Shown in pieces: positions 36,127 to 47,786 of a stretch of 64,000 bases of DNA; the stretch's first letter is position 1; each line of letters opens with the position of its first letter. The notes under the pieces were generated by a model. It was not told the DNA's origin. It was given only the letters and a program-made list of their open reading frames with translations, and did no database searches. Origin of the DNA: Colocasia esculenta (lineage: Eukaryota > Streptophyta > Magnoliopsida > Alismatales > Araceae). The translations under genes and the position numbers were made by a program. The DNA is taken from NCBI GenBank assembly GCA_014218235.1, contig CM024763.1, positions 88,274,244-88,338,243 on the forward strand, given 5' to 3'.

Positions 36127-37155
36127 CTAGTTCACTAAGACGGTGCCTAAATTCCTACCGGTGGCCATCTCGGGAACGAACCTCTTCTTCTGATTCGGAC
36201 AGTCTTTAATCCGATGGCTCTTGCTACCACACTTGAGACATCTTCCTAACCTTGTCCAACATACATCTCCGCCGTGGCGCTTGCCACAATGCACACATAC
36301 AGGCTTTTCGTTGCCGGCCGAAACTACTGACTGAAGGGTTGATTCTATTGGAGCCATAGATGGTTGTTGTCTTTTCATGAGCTTCTTCATCTTCCTCTTT
36401 TGCCGCTGAAATGGTTCTGGTAACATTTCTAATCTTGCTTTCTTCTCTGCCAAGTACAATTCCATTTCACTTTCTTGTTTGCATGCCGCGCTAAGAGCTA
36501 CATCCATAGTTCCAAGATCAAACGCCGCCAGTCTGGCTCTCATTGACGGTCTAAGCCCCATTACAAACTTCCTTACCTTGCGCCTCTCATCAACAACTAT
36601 GTGGGGTGCATATCTAGACAACTCCGTAAATCTAGCCTCATACTCCATAACTGTCATCGATCCCTGAGTCAATGCTAAGAATTCCTGCTCCATTTTGTCC
36701 TGTATATGCTCAGGAACATACTTGGCCTGAAACATCTTTACGAAGTCTTCCCAAGTAACCTCTAGCTCCACTCCCTCAAACTGCGTGCGAAGAACGGAAG
36801 ACCACCACACATCCGCTCGCTCCTGAAGCATATATGACGCCAGACTGATCTTGTCATCCTCTGCGCACCTGATGGCTCTGAATATCTTTTCGATTTCTCT
36901 GAGCCAACTTTCTGCAACTAACGGCTCACTCTCCCCCTTAAAAGAGGGTGGAGCCATTCTCTTGAACCTCTCCATGACTGTCACACCTCCTAAACCACGG
37001 TCCTGTTGAGCTGGTGCTGGAACCTGAGCCTGAAACTGAGTTTGAAAAGCCGCTTGTGTTTGCGCTTGAGTTTGTATTGCTTGTACAATCCCTTGCATGA
37101 CTGTACCATAATCAGCCAACGGTGGCGGGGCGATCCTTGAGTGTTGGCACTTCAT
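36127..37155 (-). CDS. E Gag polyprotein, 342 aa, intact
   Basis: This is a full-length Ty3/gypsy Gag. It has a Gln/Ala-rich N-terminus, the Retrotrans_gag core at about residues 60-215 (RMAPPSFKGESEPLVAESWL, MLQERADVWWSSVLRTQF, EFLALTQGSMTVMEYEARF, ELSRYAPHIVVDERRKVRKF), a basic linker and a cysteine-rich region at about 285-320 (CVHCGKRHGGDVCW, CLKCGSKSHRIKDC). The C-terminal one is a perfect CCHC knuckle. Gag assembles the particle and packages element RNA. There is no stop or frameshift, unlike every other gag or pol in the window, and only 57 bp separate its stop from the PPT. The start at 37155 is the first ATG of the frame after the leader. Confidence 0.9.
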   Translation of the reverse strand: MKCQHSRIAPPPLADYGTVMQGIVQAIQTQAQTQAAFQTQFQAQVPAPAQQDRGLGGVTVMERFKRMAPPSFKGESEPLVAESWLREIEKIFRAIRCAEDDKISLASYMLQERADVWWSSVLRTQFEGVELEVTWEDFVKMFQAKYVPEHIQDKMEQEFLALTQGSMTVMEYEARFTELSRYAPHIVVDERRKVRKFVMGLRPSMRARLAAFDLGTMDVALSAACKQESEMELYLAEKKARLEMLPEPFQRQKRKMKKLMKRQQPSMAPIESTLQSVVSAGNEKPVCVHCGKRHGGDVCWTRLGRCLKCGSKSHRIKDCPNQKKRFVPEMATGRNLGTVLVN

Positions 37156-37611
37156 GTTGCTCCCCGTCAGTCCTACTTAATTCCTCATCCTGAATGGGCA
37201 GGCTCGAACGTCGAGTCCTTCCAGCCATTGCTACAAAATAAACACTACTTAGACTCCATTTACCTCATACCTAACATGTTATCATGCACTATCTTTTATC
37301 TTACTACTTTTCTAGCACTATCTTATTATTCCATCGCTATCTACAAGCAATGGACATGCCAGTTGAGACTAAGGTCACCATCCTACATCCTAGACTTAAC
37401 TTCAGTTCTTTTCATCTTAAATGACTAGTCTTTAGTCTGCTGATGTCCATTTAACTATCTTATATGGGTATTACATCTACCTATATAAGCGACGTCCTCG
37501 TGCTCACCAGCATGGCAGGCAGTTCTAACTTCAAGAGGTGTATATGTAGTGCGCCATTGTAAGAGGTGGCTCCCATTCGTAACTTTGTCTGTGTACAGCC
37601 GCAACCGCTAA

Positions 37612-37623
37612 GCTCTGATACCA
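37612..37623 (-). other. Primer-binding site of E
   Basis: The minus strand reads TGGTATCAGAGC, four bases after the LTR end GGGTCGTTGCA; tRNA-iMet type. Confidence 0.88.
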
Positions 37624-37627
37624 TCTC

Positions 37628-40600
37628 TGCAACGACCCACTTCCACCCGGTACGGTTATACCCAACCCACGTCGGATGAGAGCAAGCCGCTACAGGGGAG
37701 AATACCCCAACAAGTAACAATGAGCTGAGATATACACAAATAGAATTAATAAATGCAACGGAATTTAAATGATCTCATTCCATCAACTTTTAAATCCACA
37801 TGCCACAGTCTGTATAGTTCAACAAGAGATAACAAAGTACAAAATGTTCCATTACATAGCCGACTCCAAGTACATTTGAACAAAATCCAAATTTCCAATT
37901 GTAGCATTACATACTTATGAAATATCAACTACAACTCTTCAATCACTTAGTCCAACTCTCACTTCAATTCCTGCTAGCTCCTCCACTGCTAATTCCTGAA
38001 ATGATTAGCAAGAGTGAGTCTATGCAATAGACTCAGCAAGTAACTTAAGATTCAATACATACATGCTTTTTAACATTTAACACGATAGAATTTCAGCAAT
38101 TTATCATACATGCTTGTGCTATAAACAAAATAGGTTCACATGGGGTTGTATTAAACAACTATTCTAACACATGTAAAACTATAATCTAAGATTTCTAATA
38201 ACATGGCGTCATTATCATAAGTACAAATACACATTTCATACCTTCACACTTTACTCACATCATTGTAAAACTTCATAACTAAGTCGTGGAAAACATATAC
38301 AGATAGGTTTCATTGCTAGCATGATTTCTAACTCACTTTGCATACAACCATAACAATTTACTTACATTAGCTTGCTGATTTTCTATAAAAATCTATGACA
38401 TTCATTTTACCCTTACATAGGGATCACTTTTAACTATACAACATGATACTACACACATGTGCATCCAACCATTCAAATTCCATGAATATGAAAGCATATA
38501 CTTACATTTTGGTACTAGTAGTAACATCACTTTTAGCAATAAGTTATACATAACACATACACATACACATTGTACACATCAATAAACAATTTATCAATCA
38601 ACACTATTGTCGTTTACACTTATACTATTTTCTCATTACACATAACCACATGATGAACCTTGGCTTTCACATACACTCACTTTGTTCTATCACCAATACT
38701 CATACACATTTGCCATTAATTCCTCTTTCACATTCACACACTTCTTATCACTTCACTTTTGCACATAACTGTGCCACCTTTACACATATCTCGCACATAC
38801 CTTGTGCTATTGAACCATGTCACTTTTCACATCACACTTATGGTTATTTTCACTTAAATGCCAAGACACAGCCCAAACCACCATTAGATGTCACATAACA
38901 CACACTTGGTCACATTCGCTTACTTAATCACCGCGGCACAGTGATAAGTCTAGAGTCTCTCTGCAGAAACCGGGAAAGCCCTTCCCACCATTACCAGTGG
39001 AACTTGTCCACCTCCAGGATTTTACAAGACCCTTTGCCAGGGTGTACACTTTATCAAGACCCTTTCCTAGGGTGTAACACTTTGAGCTTCCCGTAGGGGC
39101 ACCACTACAGTACAGCTCCAAGCATCTAAGGTGGCAGTGTCTTATGGGCATATTTGGTTATCTTTATCACATTAACCGTTTTACACACTTATACCACTTG
39201 TTTCCCCATGTCTCATGCACACACACACTCATGCAAAAATTCACACACACATAAGTCCTCATTCACTGATTTTAACTTCACTGTTGCAACTACCAAATAA
39301 TCATAATACAGATAACTATACCGAAATCTACTGAATCACATCAAATCACAATTAACATGCTCACATAGTCGTTTTCTCTCATTAAAAATCCATAACGATA
39401 CTTACTGTTATAAAACAACCTGGAGATTTTAACCACAGACACATTTCAGTTTATAATCACACACGCAAATTTTCATATTTTTCTGAACCATATTACATTT
39501 ACAGAAATTAAAATGAAATCTCATGCCGTTCATAATTTGATTTAACATGGAACATAACATGAACATCGGGTTAACATTCACAGTCCTGAACCTAACATAT
39601 TTGTCAACACAAAATTTTCCTCGGATTTATTGCACAATACACAATTTACTGTAGATTTTACAATTCCTATGCATGTCTCCTATTTCCAAAACAGAATTTT
39701 CAGTAAATTCCACAGTCATGGAAAAATTCTCAAATTTCAGGGCATGGACTGATACATATACACATGGTATGGAAAAATCTAGGGCATTAAATTCTCAGGA
39801 ATTAGGTAGACAGTAGATGAACATGCATAATCCATCCTTTTTCCAACATGTATTTCAATAATCAAAAGAATTCATGCCATCCACAGAAAATGCAGAAATT
39901 TCCACACACACACCACATTATCCATTTTACATAGCATATAGGATTTACACTATATCCTCATGGCGAAAACATATCGAAATAATCATCTATCAGGAAGAAC
40001 AGCTCACTGTTCTATCCTGAAGAACTTGGCGGCAACCCTCTGGCCGTTCAAGAGTTTTGACGGCACGATCGCTGGACGCCTATGGGAGACCTTGGCGTCA
40101 TTGGCATTGACGCCAAGTTCCTGTCTGTGCAACAGCACAGACCGAACCCCAAATACTCAGTGAAAAGGAGGGTCCAGGACACGATTTAAAATCCATAAAA
40201 ATTACTGGGACCTAGGGAACATGTATGGGATTGAGATCTATGGGTTACTTGCCTCTGAATAAACTCCAAACGGATCTAATGGCCGGAGAAGCTCTCCTTG
40301 GGCAGTGCCAAGAAGCCTCCAAAACTCCTTGGCTCCGGGTTCTAGGGGGTTGTAGGCCGCAGTCCAGCGCCGGGGAGCCTCCTCCTACGTATGGTCTTTC
40401 TCCTTGTCGTAGAAGATCACCAGGAAACGCCTCCAGTCGCCGGATCCAAGCCCTCCAAAGCCAGTCCTTCCTCTCTTTCTCTGTTAGGGTTTCCTTTCTA
40501 GTAAAGAGCCAAGAGAGCTCTCTAGGTTGCCAAAGGGGGGTGTTTCATAACTAGGGAACAAGAGGGGCCTCGTGCAGGGCTGAAGGGACATGAAAGGGAC

Positions 40601-41699
40601 GATGGGAAGACATCTCCCCAATCAGAAGCTTGGCCCAATGGTGCTCTCTGCGCTCTGTTGCCACAGAAAATTAGGGATATTGGCGTCCACATCCATGGAC
40701 GGCTACATTAGGGTTGGCGTCAGTCGATATGGACGCTGACATATTATGGGCGTCCTTCAATGTTGACGCCAAGACATCCTTCTGCCAGAACTTAAAATCA
40801 TGCAGAACCAGCCTAATCCACACTATGTACACATGAAACCCATGCGGTATAGTGTATACACACTTACACCAGGTAACATCCAATATTTACTATTAATCAC
40901 ACACATGCATACACAGGTACATCAAGATAATAACACGTACATGAATATCTTCATACGCATACAATGTATATATATATATATATATATATATAGCATACGT
41001 ACACGGATGTAACATACTTACGTATATTATACACGAATAGATAGATACAATAACACGCACACCGGTAATTAGACTAAGCTTGCACAACATTACTTAAGTA
41101 CTATATGCATGGAATTCCTTAATGTGTACTCTATGCACAATTTAGCTTCGCTTATTCCCACCTAGTTATCACAGAATACATGCATGTTATTCGTGAGGAA
41201 TATAGGATTTCCATATACACTACTAAATACACCTACCATACTTGCACTTTATATGTATATTAAAATGTACAAGTACCATGTACACCTTAACTTCACCATG
41301 CAAATGAACAACGTTTACAACTAAGTATACTCATGCATACCTAAGTATACCAAGGTGTTACATATGTAAAATTAAGTACACATAATTATCACATGCATAT
41401 GATAATCTACATACGTACATACACATATGCACTTCATACATTCGCACACAATATTTATGAAATGGGCAATATAAGTATACTTCAATATTTAGATGGTACT
41501 TGCATAATATTTGAATAGATACCTTATACACAAAATTGGCCAATTACTTATATTCACATATATTAACATACATCCTCGCATATACACATGCAAGATTTAT
41601 ATCTATAAATGCATCATCTTCATGCATGCCATTTATACAAAATAAGTAAACACCATATACAAAAACAGAAGTGGGAAAAAGAAAATTCGGGGCCTTACA
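37628..41699 (-). repeat. 5' LTR of E (4072 bp)
   Basis: It pairs with 31968-36052. Differences are mostly one-base insertions or deletions spread along the whole length, with few substitutions, implying a recent insertion or indel-type sequence error. Confidence 0.92.
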
Positions 41700-41703
41700 C
41701 TTC

Positions 41704-41799
41704 TCACCACTTAACTAATAATGTTAAAATATTTAGTGTAGGCCGATAATTTGAGATTGTTAGTCACGTATTTAACGACGTATTCAGTGGTCTATTCAA
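41704..41799 (+). repeat. LTR 1 of element C, last part
   Basis: TCACCACTTAACTAATAATG onward resumes the C LTR after E and ends near CTATTCA (CTATCA in LTR 2). Confidence 0.8.
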
Positions 41800-41803
41800 T
41801 TTT

Positions 41804-41821
41804 TGCCGCCGTTGCCGGGGA
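41804..41821 (+). other. Primer-binding site of element C (tRNA-Asp type)
   Basis: TGCCGCCGTTGCCGGGGA is one base off TGGCGCCGTTGCCGGGGA, the complement of the tRNA-Asp 3' end used by Athila/Tat-type elements. The second copy at 50241-50258 is TGGCGCCGTTGCCGGAGA. Confidence 0.85.
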
Positions 41822-42836
41822 ATTGATTTTTAGTTTTGATAATTTTTGTGTTTTTGTATATATTCAGGCTAACATTTTCTTCTTTTTGTAGTTATCAAAT
41901 AAAAAGTGAAAAAAAAATCTAAATTGCATGAAAAATAATAAAAAAAAATGGATAGTGAGGTGAGTTTTACTTCTCTCACTCTTTCATTTGTTTTCATTTC
42001 GAAAGAACGAGGGATTGCGTGGAGGTAAGTACCATTAAAACCCTCTTGATTTAGTTTTTATTTTCTTAGTTACTGTGTTTGATAAAAAAAAGAAACAAAT
42101 CAAAAAAAAAAAAAAAATCAATCACTTGATCCAATAAAATATGTCATGTCAAGATTAAAAAACATTCCATCTATAGGACATGGCATCATTTAGACTCCAT
42201 ATTTAGGTAATTCTTTTCTTTGAAAAGTTTCCTTTCTTGTCGAAGATTGCGGGATGCAAGGTGAGAATCTCAACTTATTTGAAAGCATGATCATGCATTG
42301 CCATGCTTGCATAGACCCCTTGCTTGATTTTGTGGTGTGCACATCATTTCTAAAATAATTAAGGTCAGTTTCCTTAACAAGATAAGGTGGGGAGTGATCA
42401 CCCTTCTTAGCCCACAAACCACAACTTCCTGCATCTTTGCATTCCCAAGCCCAATAAAAGAAAGTAGAAACTTGACCTAGGTTTCGCTTTGAGACTTAGG
42501 CCCACTTGGGCTACTATCAAGTTTGGAGACTGGTGTCTAAGGCTAGAGGTTTATTGGCAAACGCCTAAGGGACAAGTGATTCTTAATTAGGTCCCTGTGA
42601 GAGCAGGGGGAACCTCCCACTTTCCCCCTTTACTGGCCAGTTAACGAGTGGAGTGGATTTGAGTTAGGCCTCAGTTGATTAGTGAGAAATCAAATGTTTA
42701 TGTCCTAGGGAACCATAGGTGTCATGGATTAATTGTTTGCTAACTTATTTGAAAATACCAAAAAAAAAATCAAATATTTCAAAACAACAAATAAAATTAA
42801 AAACAAAAAAAAAAAAAACAAAAGAAAAGAGGATTT
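41822..42836 (+). mobile_element. Leader of element C, non-coding
   Basis: About 1 kb between the PBS and the ORF start, with several A-runs (41911-41950, 42096-42118, 42806-42820). A strong splice-donor-like AGGTAAGTACC lies at 42024-42034, after a GAGGGATTGC block also found in the second interior. No gag-like frame is visible. Confidence 0.6.
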
Positions 42837-42848
42837 ATGTGGGTTGAC

Positions 42849-45800
42849 TGTAAGGCCCTCGAATTTCCGTCGCATTATTTGTATTTGTGTGTGTATATTT
42901 GTGCTTGTGTATGTATATACATACTTACGTACGTATTAATTAGTACAATTACGTGTGCATGTGTTTATACTAGATGTAAATAATGCATGTATTGAATGGT
43001 GATAGTATGGATACACTACCATATACATATTGCATGTATATATGCATGGTATGCATGGTTTTCTGCATATTTTAGAGTTCTGGCCGAAGGCCATTGGCGT
43101 CAACCCCTAGCCGTTGAGGTGGTGTCAGCGTCCAGACATGGACGCCAACACTAATCCTGGCGTCTAACGATATGGACGCCTATTTCTCTGACCTGCATGC
43201 GTTGCAGAGCCAGAAATTCCGGAAACAAGAAAGCTCAGCCATTGGGGAGCTGTCCCCAACGGCTCTGAGAGCTCTTGTCACCCTGTGAGTGGGAGAGAGG
43301 CCTCCCCATATGTCTGAACCCGGATCTGCCTTCTCCCACCCCTCTCTTCACCTTTGCAAGAGAGAAACAAGAGGAGAAAAACCCTAGAGGGAGCTGTGAG
43401 AAAACCCCCACTTTGCACCCAAAGATCTGACCCCCTGAAGCTGATCCGGCCATCTTCCTCGACAAGAGCTAGCTGGACTGAAAGAGAAGACCTCCCCGAC
43501 ATTCCCTTGCTGTGGAGATCATCCAGGAGCCCGGAGGAAGGAGATCTAGGAGGACGTTCTGCACCTTCTTGGGACTGCCCAAGGAGGGCTTCACCAGCAC
43601 CTTAGATCCATTGGAGCAATTTCTAAAAGGCAAGTGACCTAACCATAATGTCCCCGTATGTGTCTAGGTCGATTCTACAATTTTTGTAATTTTTCCCTCG
43701 AGTCCTAGACCCTCACATTCACCCAACTTGAGAGCTCGGGTCTGTGTTTCTGCACAGACCTGCATTGACGGCAAGGTCATGGACGCTGAGATTATGCTTG
43801 GCGTCCATCGACCATGCCGCTGACACTGAGTCAGCGGCCAGAGACCGCCGCCAAGTTCCTCTGGACAGAACAGTGACCTGTTCTGCCCTTCCTATACAAC
43901 TATTTTCGGTATGGTTTCCGTGATGAGGATATATGGTAACCCTATACACTATGTATACTGTTAAATGTGGTGTGTGGATGAGTGTGATGTGTGGTGGTGA
44001 ATGTTAGAAAATTGTATCCCATGAATTGTAAGCATGATTTGTTGATAATCTTGCCAATCTATGTTTATGATTAGGACTAGTCTGAATGCCTCAGTTTTGT
44101 CAGATCATGAAGATTAGTGGATCAGTATACGTATACTCAATTTTTGATAAATTGTCCATGCTTGCATAAATTGCTAATAAATTCGGTTCGGTAAATAAAA
44201 AGGCATGAAGAAAGATTTGTGGTGATCGATCTATGGTTGTATGATTTAGGGTAATTCTGTATTCTCAGGTCATGCATATAACAGTAGTCTCTGTTCAAAC
44301 AGTAAGTGGCAAAAAATGCATGATGTGTTAAACTCCATATCGACCTAAATTGTGAATGGCATGCGAAATAGGTATTTGATTTTCTGTAAATTCTATTTAG
44401 CTCAGAAAAATCTGAAAAATTGAATGTATGACCTTGAACCCGAAAATAGCATGTGGTTAAAATTTCAGGTCATTTTGGACCAGTATATAAGGAGTTATGT
44501 ATTTTCCATGTGAAATGTAATAATCTATATATGTTATCGTAATGTGGCTAGATATTGTTTAAACGCAACCTGATTAGTGCATTTACTGTGTGTTAAACTC
44601 CTGAAATCTGTAGTGCCATGTCAGGAAAAATAGAGATATGCATGTGAGTGAGAAAGTGAATGAGATGAAAAGTGATATGTGTAAAACCATGTGTAAATCG
44701 GTAAAATGTGTAAATGTGTAACTGTGCCAATGTGACACTGCTTCCGTAGAGGGCAGTGGAACTGTATTAGGGAAAAGTCCCCCTGAGAAAGTTCAATGTG
44801 TAAGTGACCCTAAGGGCATTAGGGGGAAATCCTGGAGGTGGACAAGTACCACTGGTTAGGGTGGAGACTTGTTCTCCCGGTCTGCGCAGTCCAAGAGTCG
44901 CCATTGGAATGCCTAGATGGCGTCTATTTGTAATGTGATGTGTATATGTCCTTCTTTGGTGTTTTGGACTATGTGTCACGGCACCTAAAATATGTAATGT
45001 GTAATGTGTATGTGTTCATGTGAATGTGTAAGTGAACAATGTGAAATGTGTATGTGCAAAGTGCAACCATGTGAAAGGGAAACTTGTGTAAAGAAAATGT
45101 GAAATTAAAATGTGAGGATATGATATTGAAATCCATGTGAGACAAATCTGAAACCATGTGAAATCAGTAATTTCATGTTGTTATCATCATGTTTATATGT
45201 GCAAAATGTCTAGAATTCATGTTAGGGATAATTGATGAGCACTTGTACAAAATAGCATGATTGGTTGTTCACATGGTATGTTTTAAGCAACATTGTAGCT
45301 CTCATGTGTAGGTTTACAGCCATTAAACCATGTGAAACCAGCAACTTAAAGCATGTGAAAATGTCTATGTATGTGTTTAAAACATGTAAAACCCATGCTA
45401 GTTGTGTTTTCCTTTCATATATGCACAGTGTTCATGTTGGTAGCTCTCATGTCTTGGTTCTTTAAAGGCAAAATTTCATGAGTAAATTGAATAGAGAGCA
45501 TGTGATAGGTAAAGTTTTATTCTTAGAAATCTGAAAGCATGATCCATGTATTAAATTGTAAAACTTTCATGATAGGTTGAACTTTCAAATGACTAGCATG
45601 CCATGTGTTGAAAATTTTGAATGTGCATGTAGAAACCGCTATGACTTATACGTGTATGTTATGAGTAGTGTTGCTTGCTGAGTCTTTAGACTCACTCCTT
45701 GCTTCGGCGTACAGGTGTAGTTGGTGACGTGGCACCGTTGGAGGAGACAGTGGAGACGGACTCCGAGCGCGGAGATTAGTCTTTGGAGTTCTTTGTGACT

Positions 45801-46119
45801 TGTGTATTTCATAGTATGTAATTTGAACGTTGTATTAGAGTATCATGAAAAGAATGTATGAGTGTGGACATTATGTATTTAAATTTCAGCAATTTAAATT
45901 ATGTGAACTTTTAGCTCTTAATGTTAATTGCGAATTTCATGTATGCTTAATGTGGATGATGAATAAATGGAGACAGTTGTCTTTTACTTCCGCTACTCTG
46001 TTGTATATTCGCGTGTATCTCAGCTGTTTGTATCGTTTGGGTAAATGTCCCACTGTGAGGACTCTCGCTATACCGACGTGGGTTGGTATAACCGTACCGG
46101 TATAATGAGGGCCGTCACA
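42849..46119 (+). mobile_element. Solo LTR S1 (3271 bp), A/E family
   Basis: It starts TGTAAGGCCCTCG, ends GGGCCGTCACA and is bounded by exact TSDs TTGAC (42844-42848 and 46120-46124). There is no PBS, PPT or interior, so it is a recombination remnant of a full element. It shares with S2, A and E the leader block ending AAAGGCAAGTGAC (43625-43637) and the hairpins GGTCTGTG/CACAGACC (43740-43761) and CAGAACAG/CTGTTCTG (43866-43885). It splits the C ORF after codon 4. Confidence 0.93.
43740..43761. promoter_or_regulatory. Conserved hairpin in S1
   Basis: GGTCTGTG, loop TTTCTG, CACAGACC. The same hairpin occurs at 51479-51499 in S2 and, shorter, at 34480-34499 in E, always just before the TGACG/GACGCC cluster in element sense. 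Confidence 0.55.
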
Positions 46120-46124
46120 TTGAC

Positions 46125-47786
46125 AATCATGGTTATGAAATGGGCACATCATTTGGACAAATTGGATCAGCCCATTTTGGTATGCACTCTCAACCTCACC
46201 CACTTTATCCATCAACCTCTACTTACCAGTCCAATGGCTCCAAATGGACTCAAGCCCATCTGATTCATGGTCACCCAATTAAAGATCACATGTATGATTC
46301 AGGGTGGAGGAACTATGTTGACCCATTTTACACCTCATCACCTCCCTCAACCCAAGAACAAATCCAAAACTTTCAAGTATTGCCCACACCCATTCCTTAC
46401 TCAAAAGTTGATCAAGGTGTCTCTCCTGAAAAATTGAGTTTACTCTATCAAGATCCTCAAGGGGAAATTCAAGGACCCTTTCTAGGTGCCGAAATCATAT
46501 CACGGTTCGATCAAAAATTTTTTGGCATTGATCTGCCGGTGTGCTCAACAAATGCTCCTGAAGGCACACCCTTCCAACCACTTGGAGAAGTAATGCCGCA
46601 TTTAACACTTAGAGATCAACCTATTCTGGCCCAAGCCCAAAGCCCACCTATCCACAACTTTCAACATTGGGCCCAATGCCAAATTGATATTCATGACAAA
46701 AGCCATCATGAGGGACATGTATATCCACAGTCCACTTATACATCCCCCTCACAATCAGGCCTCTTCGATGATCAATTTGGGCAATTTATACAAAAATTCC
46801 ATGATAACCAACAAATCATTGAGCAAACATTCACCCAACAACAACAAGAATTGGAGCAATCCTTTGTCAAAACTGACCTCCTAATTACTCAACTGATGGA
46901 AATTAGAAGGAGGCAAGATAGTCAGTCACCATGCCAACCCATTGACAATCATGCACATCATTATCTTGATTGTGACCAACAATTTGACTCTCAAATTCCA
47001 TCCACAACTTCTCAGTCCAACATGATTGTGGACACGCCCACTTGGAAAATGAGAGATAATATTAATGAGTCAAATCAAGAGGAGATGGGTGCCACTGAAA
47101 ATCAATCCATGGTCTTGGCCCAACTTGAAACTGACCATCAAGAAGACTCCATCCATAATGTCATATTTGAGGAAAGCTCTAATGAGTTAGTTGAACTCCA
47201 GTTGGGGGGAGAGGAAAAAGAGTGTCATCTAGATGTTAGGTCCAAGTTTGATGCGACATTGTTTCAAGATGATGACAAAAAAGATGTGAGTGTGGAGAAA
47301 GAGCTGGGTGTAATCATCAATCATTCTTCTTGGGTAAGAGATGAATTAGCAATTCTGCCTAAAGTCCACATTGACTGGGACTCTCTTGATTTTGAGAAAG
47401 ATAGAGAATTCCTACCTCTCCTTGAACTTGACAAATCCAATATGTTCATGGACATGCTACCACTAGCTGATTGGTCAACTACACTTGAACCTTTTAAGCA
47501 TCATTGTGTTGAAAGTCATATCCATTTCATTCCTGATCATGCTACTAATTTTGACTCAAGTCAGCCTGTGGAGTTCAAGCAATCCTCTGAGCATCCAATT
47601 CAATCTGACCTCAATATCATGAAAGAGGATCTGAAAATGGAAGTTGTGGGTGAAAATTGTGAAAATAATAAAGTCCAAATTGACGTGCTCAACACATATA
47701 AAGATCTTAAGTGTACACATGAATATTTCTTAATTGAAGATATGATCATGAATGCTCCAATTTCTCTATCCTTTACTGATCTGTAG
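46125..47786 (+). CDS. Element C ORF, about 550 aa, with captured GYF-like domain
   Basis: ATG at 46140 opens 548 codons. The original start was probably ATG 42837 (M-W-V-D), now cut off by S1, since GAC AAT CAT GGT continues in frame at 46122. Residues 1-95 are His/Pro/Ser/Gln-rich. Residues about 96-155 (46425-46604) read as a GYF domain: LLYQDPQGEIQGPFLGAEII, then FFGIDLPV, APEGTPFQPLGEVMPHL. Those blocks are characteristic of plant GYF-domain translation repressors such as EXA1. Residues 225-260 form a Gln-rich helix (FDDQFGQFIQKFHDNQQ, QQQQELEQSF). The rest is acidic and unrecognised. It occupies the gag-pol position of a Tat/Athila-type element. GYF domains bind Pro-rich peptides. Whether it is translated is unknown. 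Confidence 0.75.
   Translation, partial: NHGYEMGTSFGQIGSAHFGMHSQPHPLYPSTSTYQSNGSKWTQAHLIHGHPIKDHMYDSGWRNYVDPFYTSSPPSTQEQIQNFQVLPTPIPYSKVDQGVSPEKLSLLYQDPQGEIQGPFLGAEIISRFDQKFFGIDLPVCSTNAPEGTPFQPLGEVMPHLTLRDQPILAQAQSPPIHNFQHWAQCQIDIHDKSHHEGHVYPQSTYTSPSQSGLFDDQFGQFIQKFHDNQQIIEQTFTQQQQELEQSFVKTDLLITQLMEIRRRQDSQSPCQPIDNHAHHYLDCDQQFDSQIPSTTSQSNMIVDTPTWKMRDNINESNQEEMGATENQSMVLAQLETDHQEDSIHNVIFEESSNELVELQLGGEEKECHLDVRSKFDATLFQDDDKKDVSVEKELGVIINHSSWVRDELAILPKVHIDWDSLDFEKDREFLPLLELDKSNMFMDMLPLADWSTTLEPFKHHCVESHIHFIPDHATNFDSSQPVEFKQSSEHPIQSDLNIMKEDLKMEVVGENCENNKVQIDVLNTYKDLKCTHEYFLIEDMIMNAPISLSFTDL
46425..46604 (+). other. GYF-like domain coding segment within the C ORF
   Basis: GPF is intact. The aromatic position after II is RF where plant GYF proteins usually have WF, and the GYF/GFF motif is KFF, so the Pro-peptide pocket may be weakened. 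The family assignment rests on recognisable block order: YxDPQGEIQGPF, then FFGxDLPV, then PFxxLGEVMPHL. Confidence 0.75.

Larger units (their letters stand above)
31968..41699 (-). mobile_element. Gypsy element E: gag-only, with LTRs of about 4.1 kb
   Basis: Minus-strand order is 5' LTR (41699-37628), PBS (37623), gag (37155-36127), PPT (36069-36053), 3' LTR (36052-31968). The internal region is only 1575 bp and gag is its sole ORF, so E cannot copy itself and would need pol from a relative such as A. Its LTR ends match those of A, S1 and S2. It sits in C LTR 1; target CGGTC on the left is only imperfectly repeated on the right (CTTC). Confidence 0.9.
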
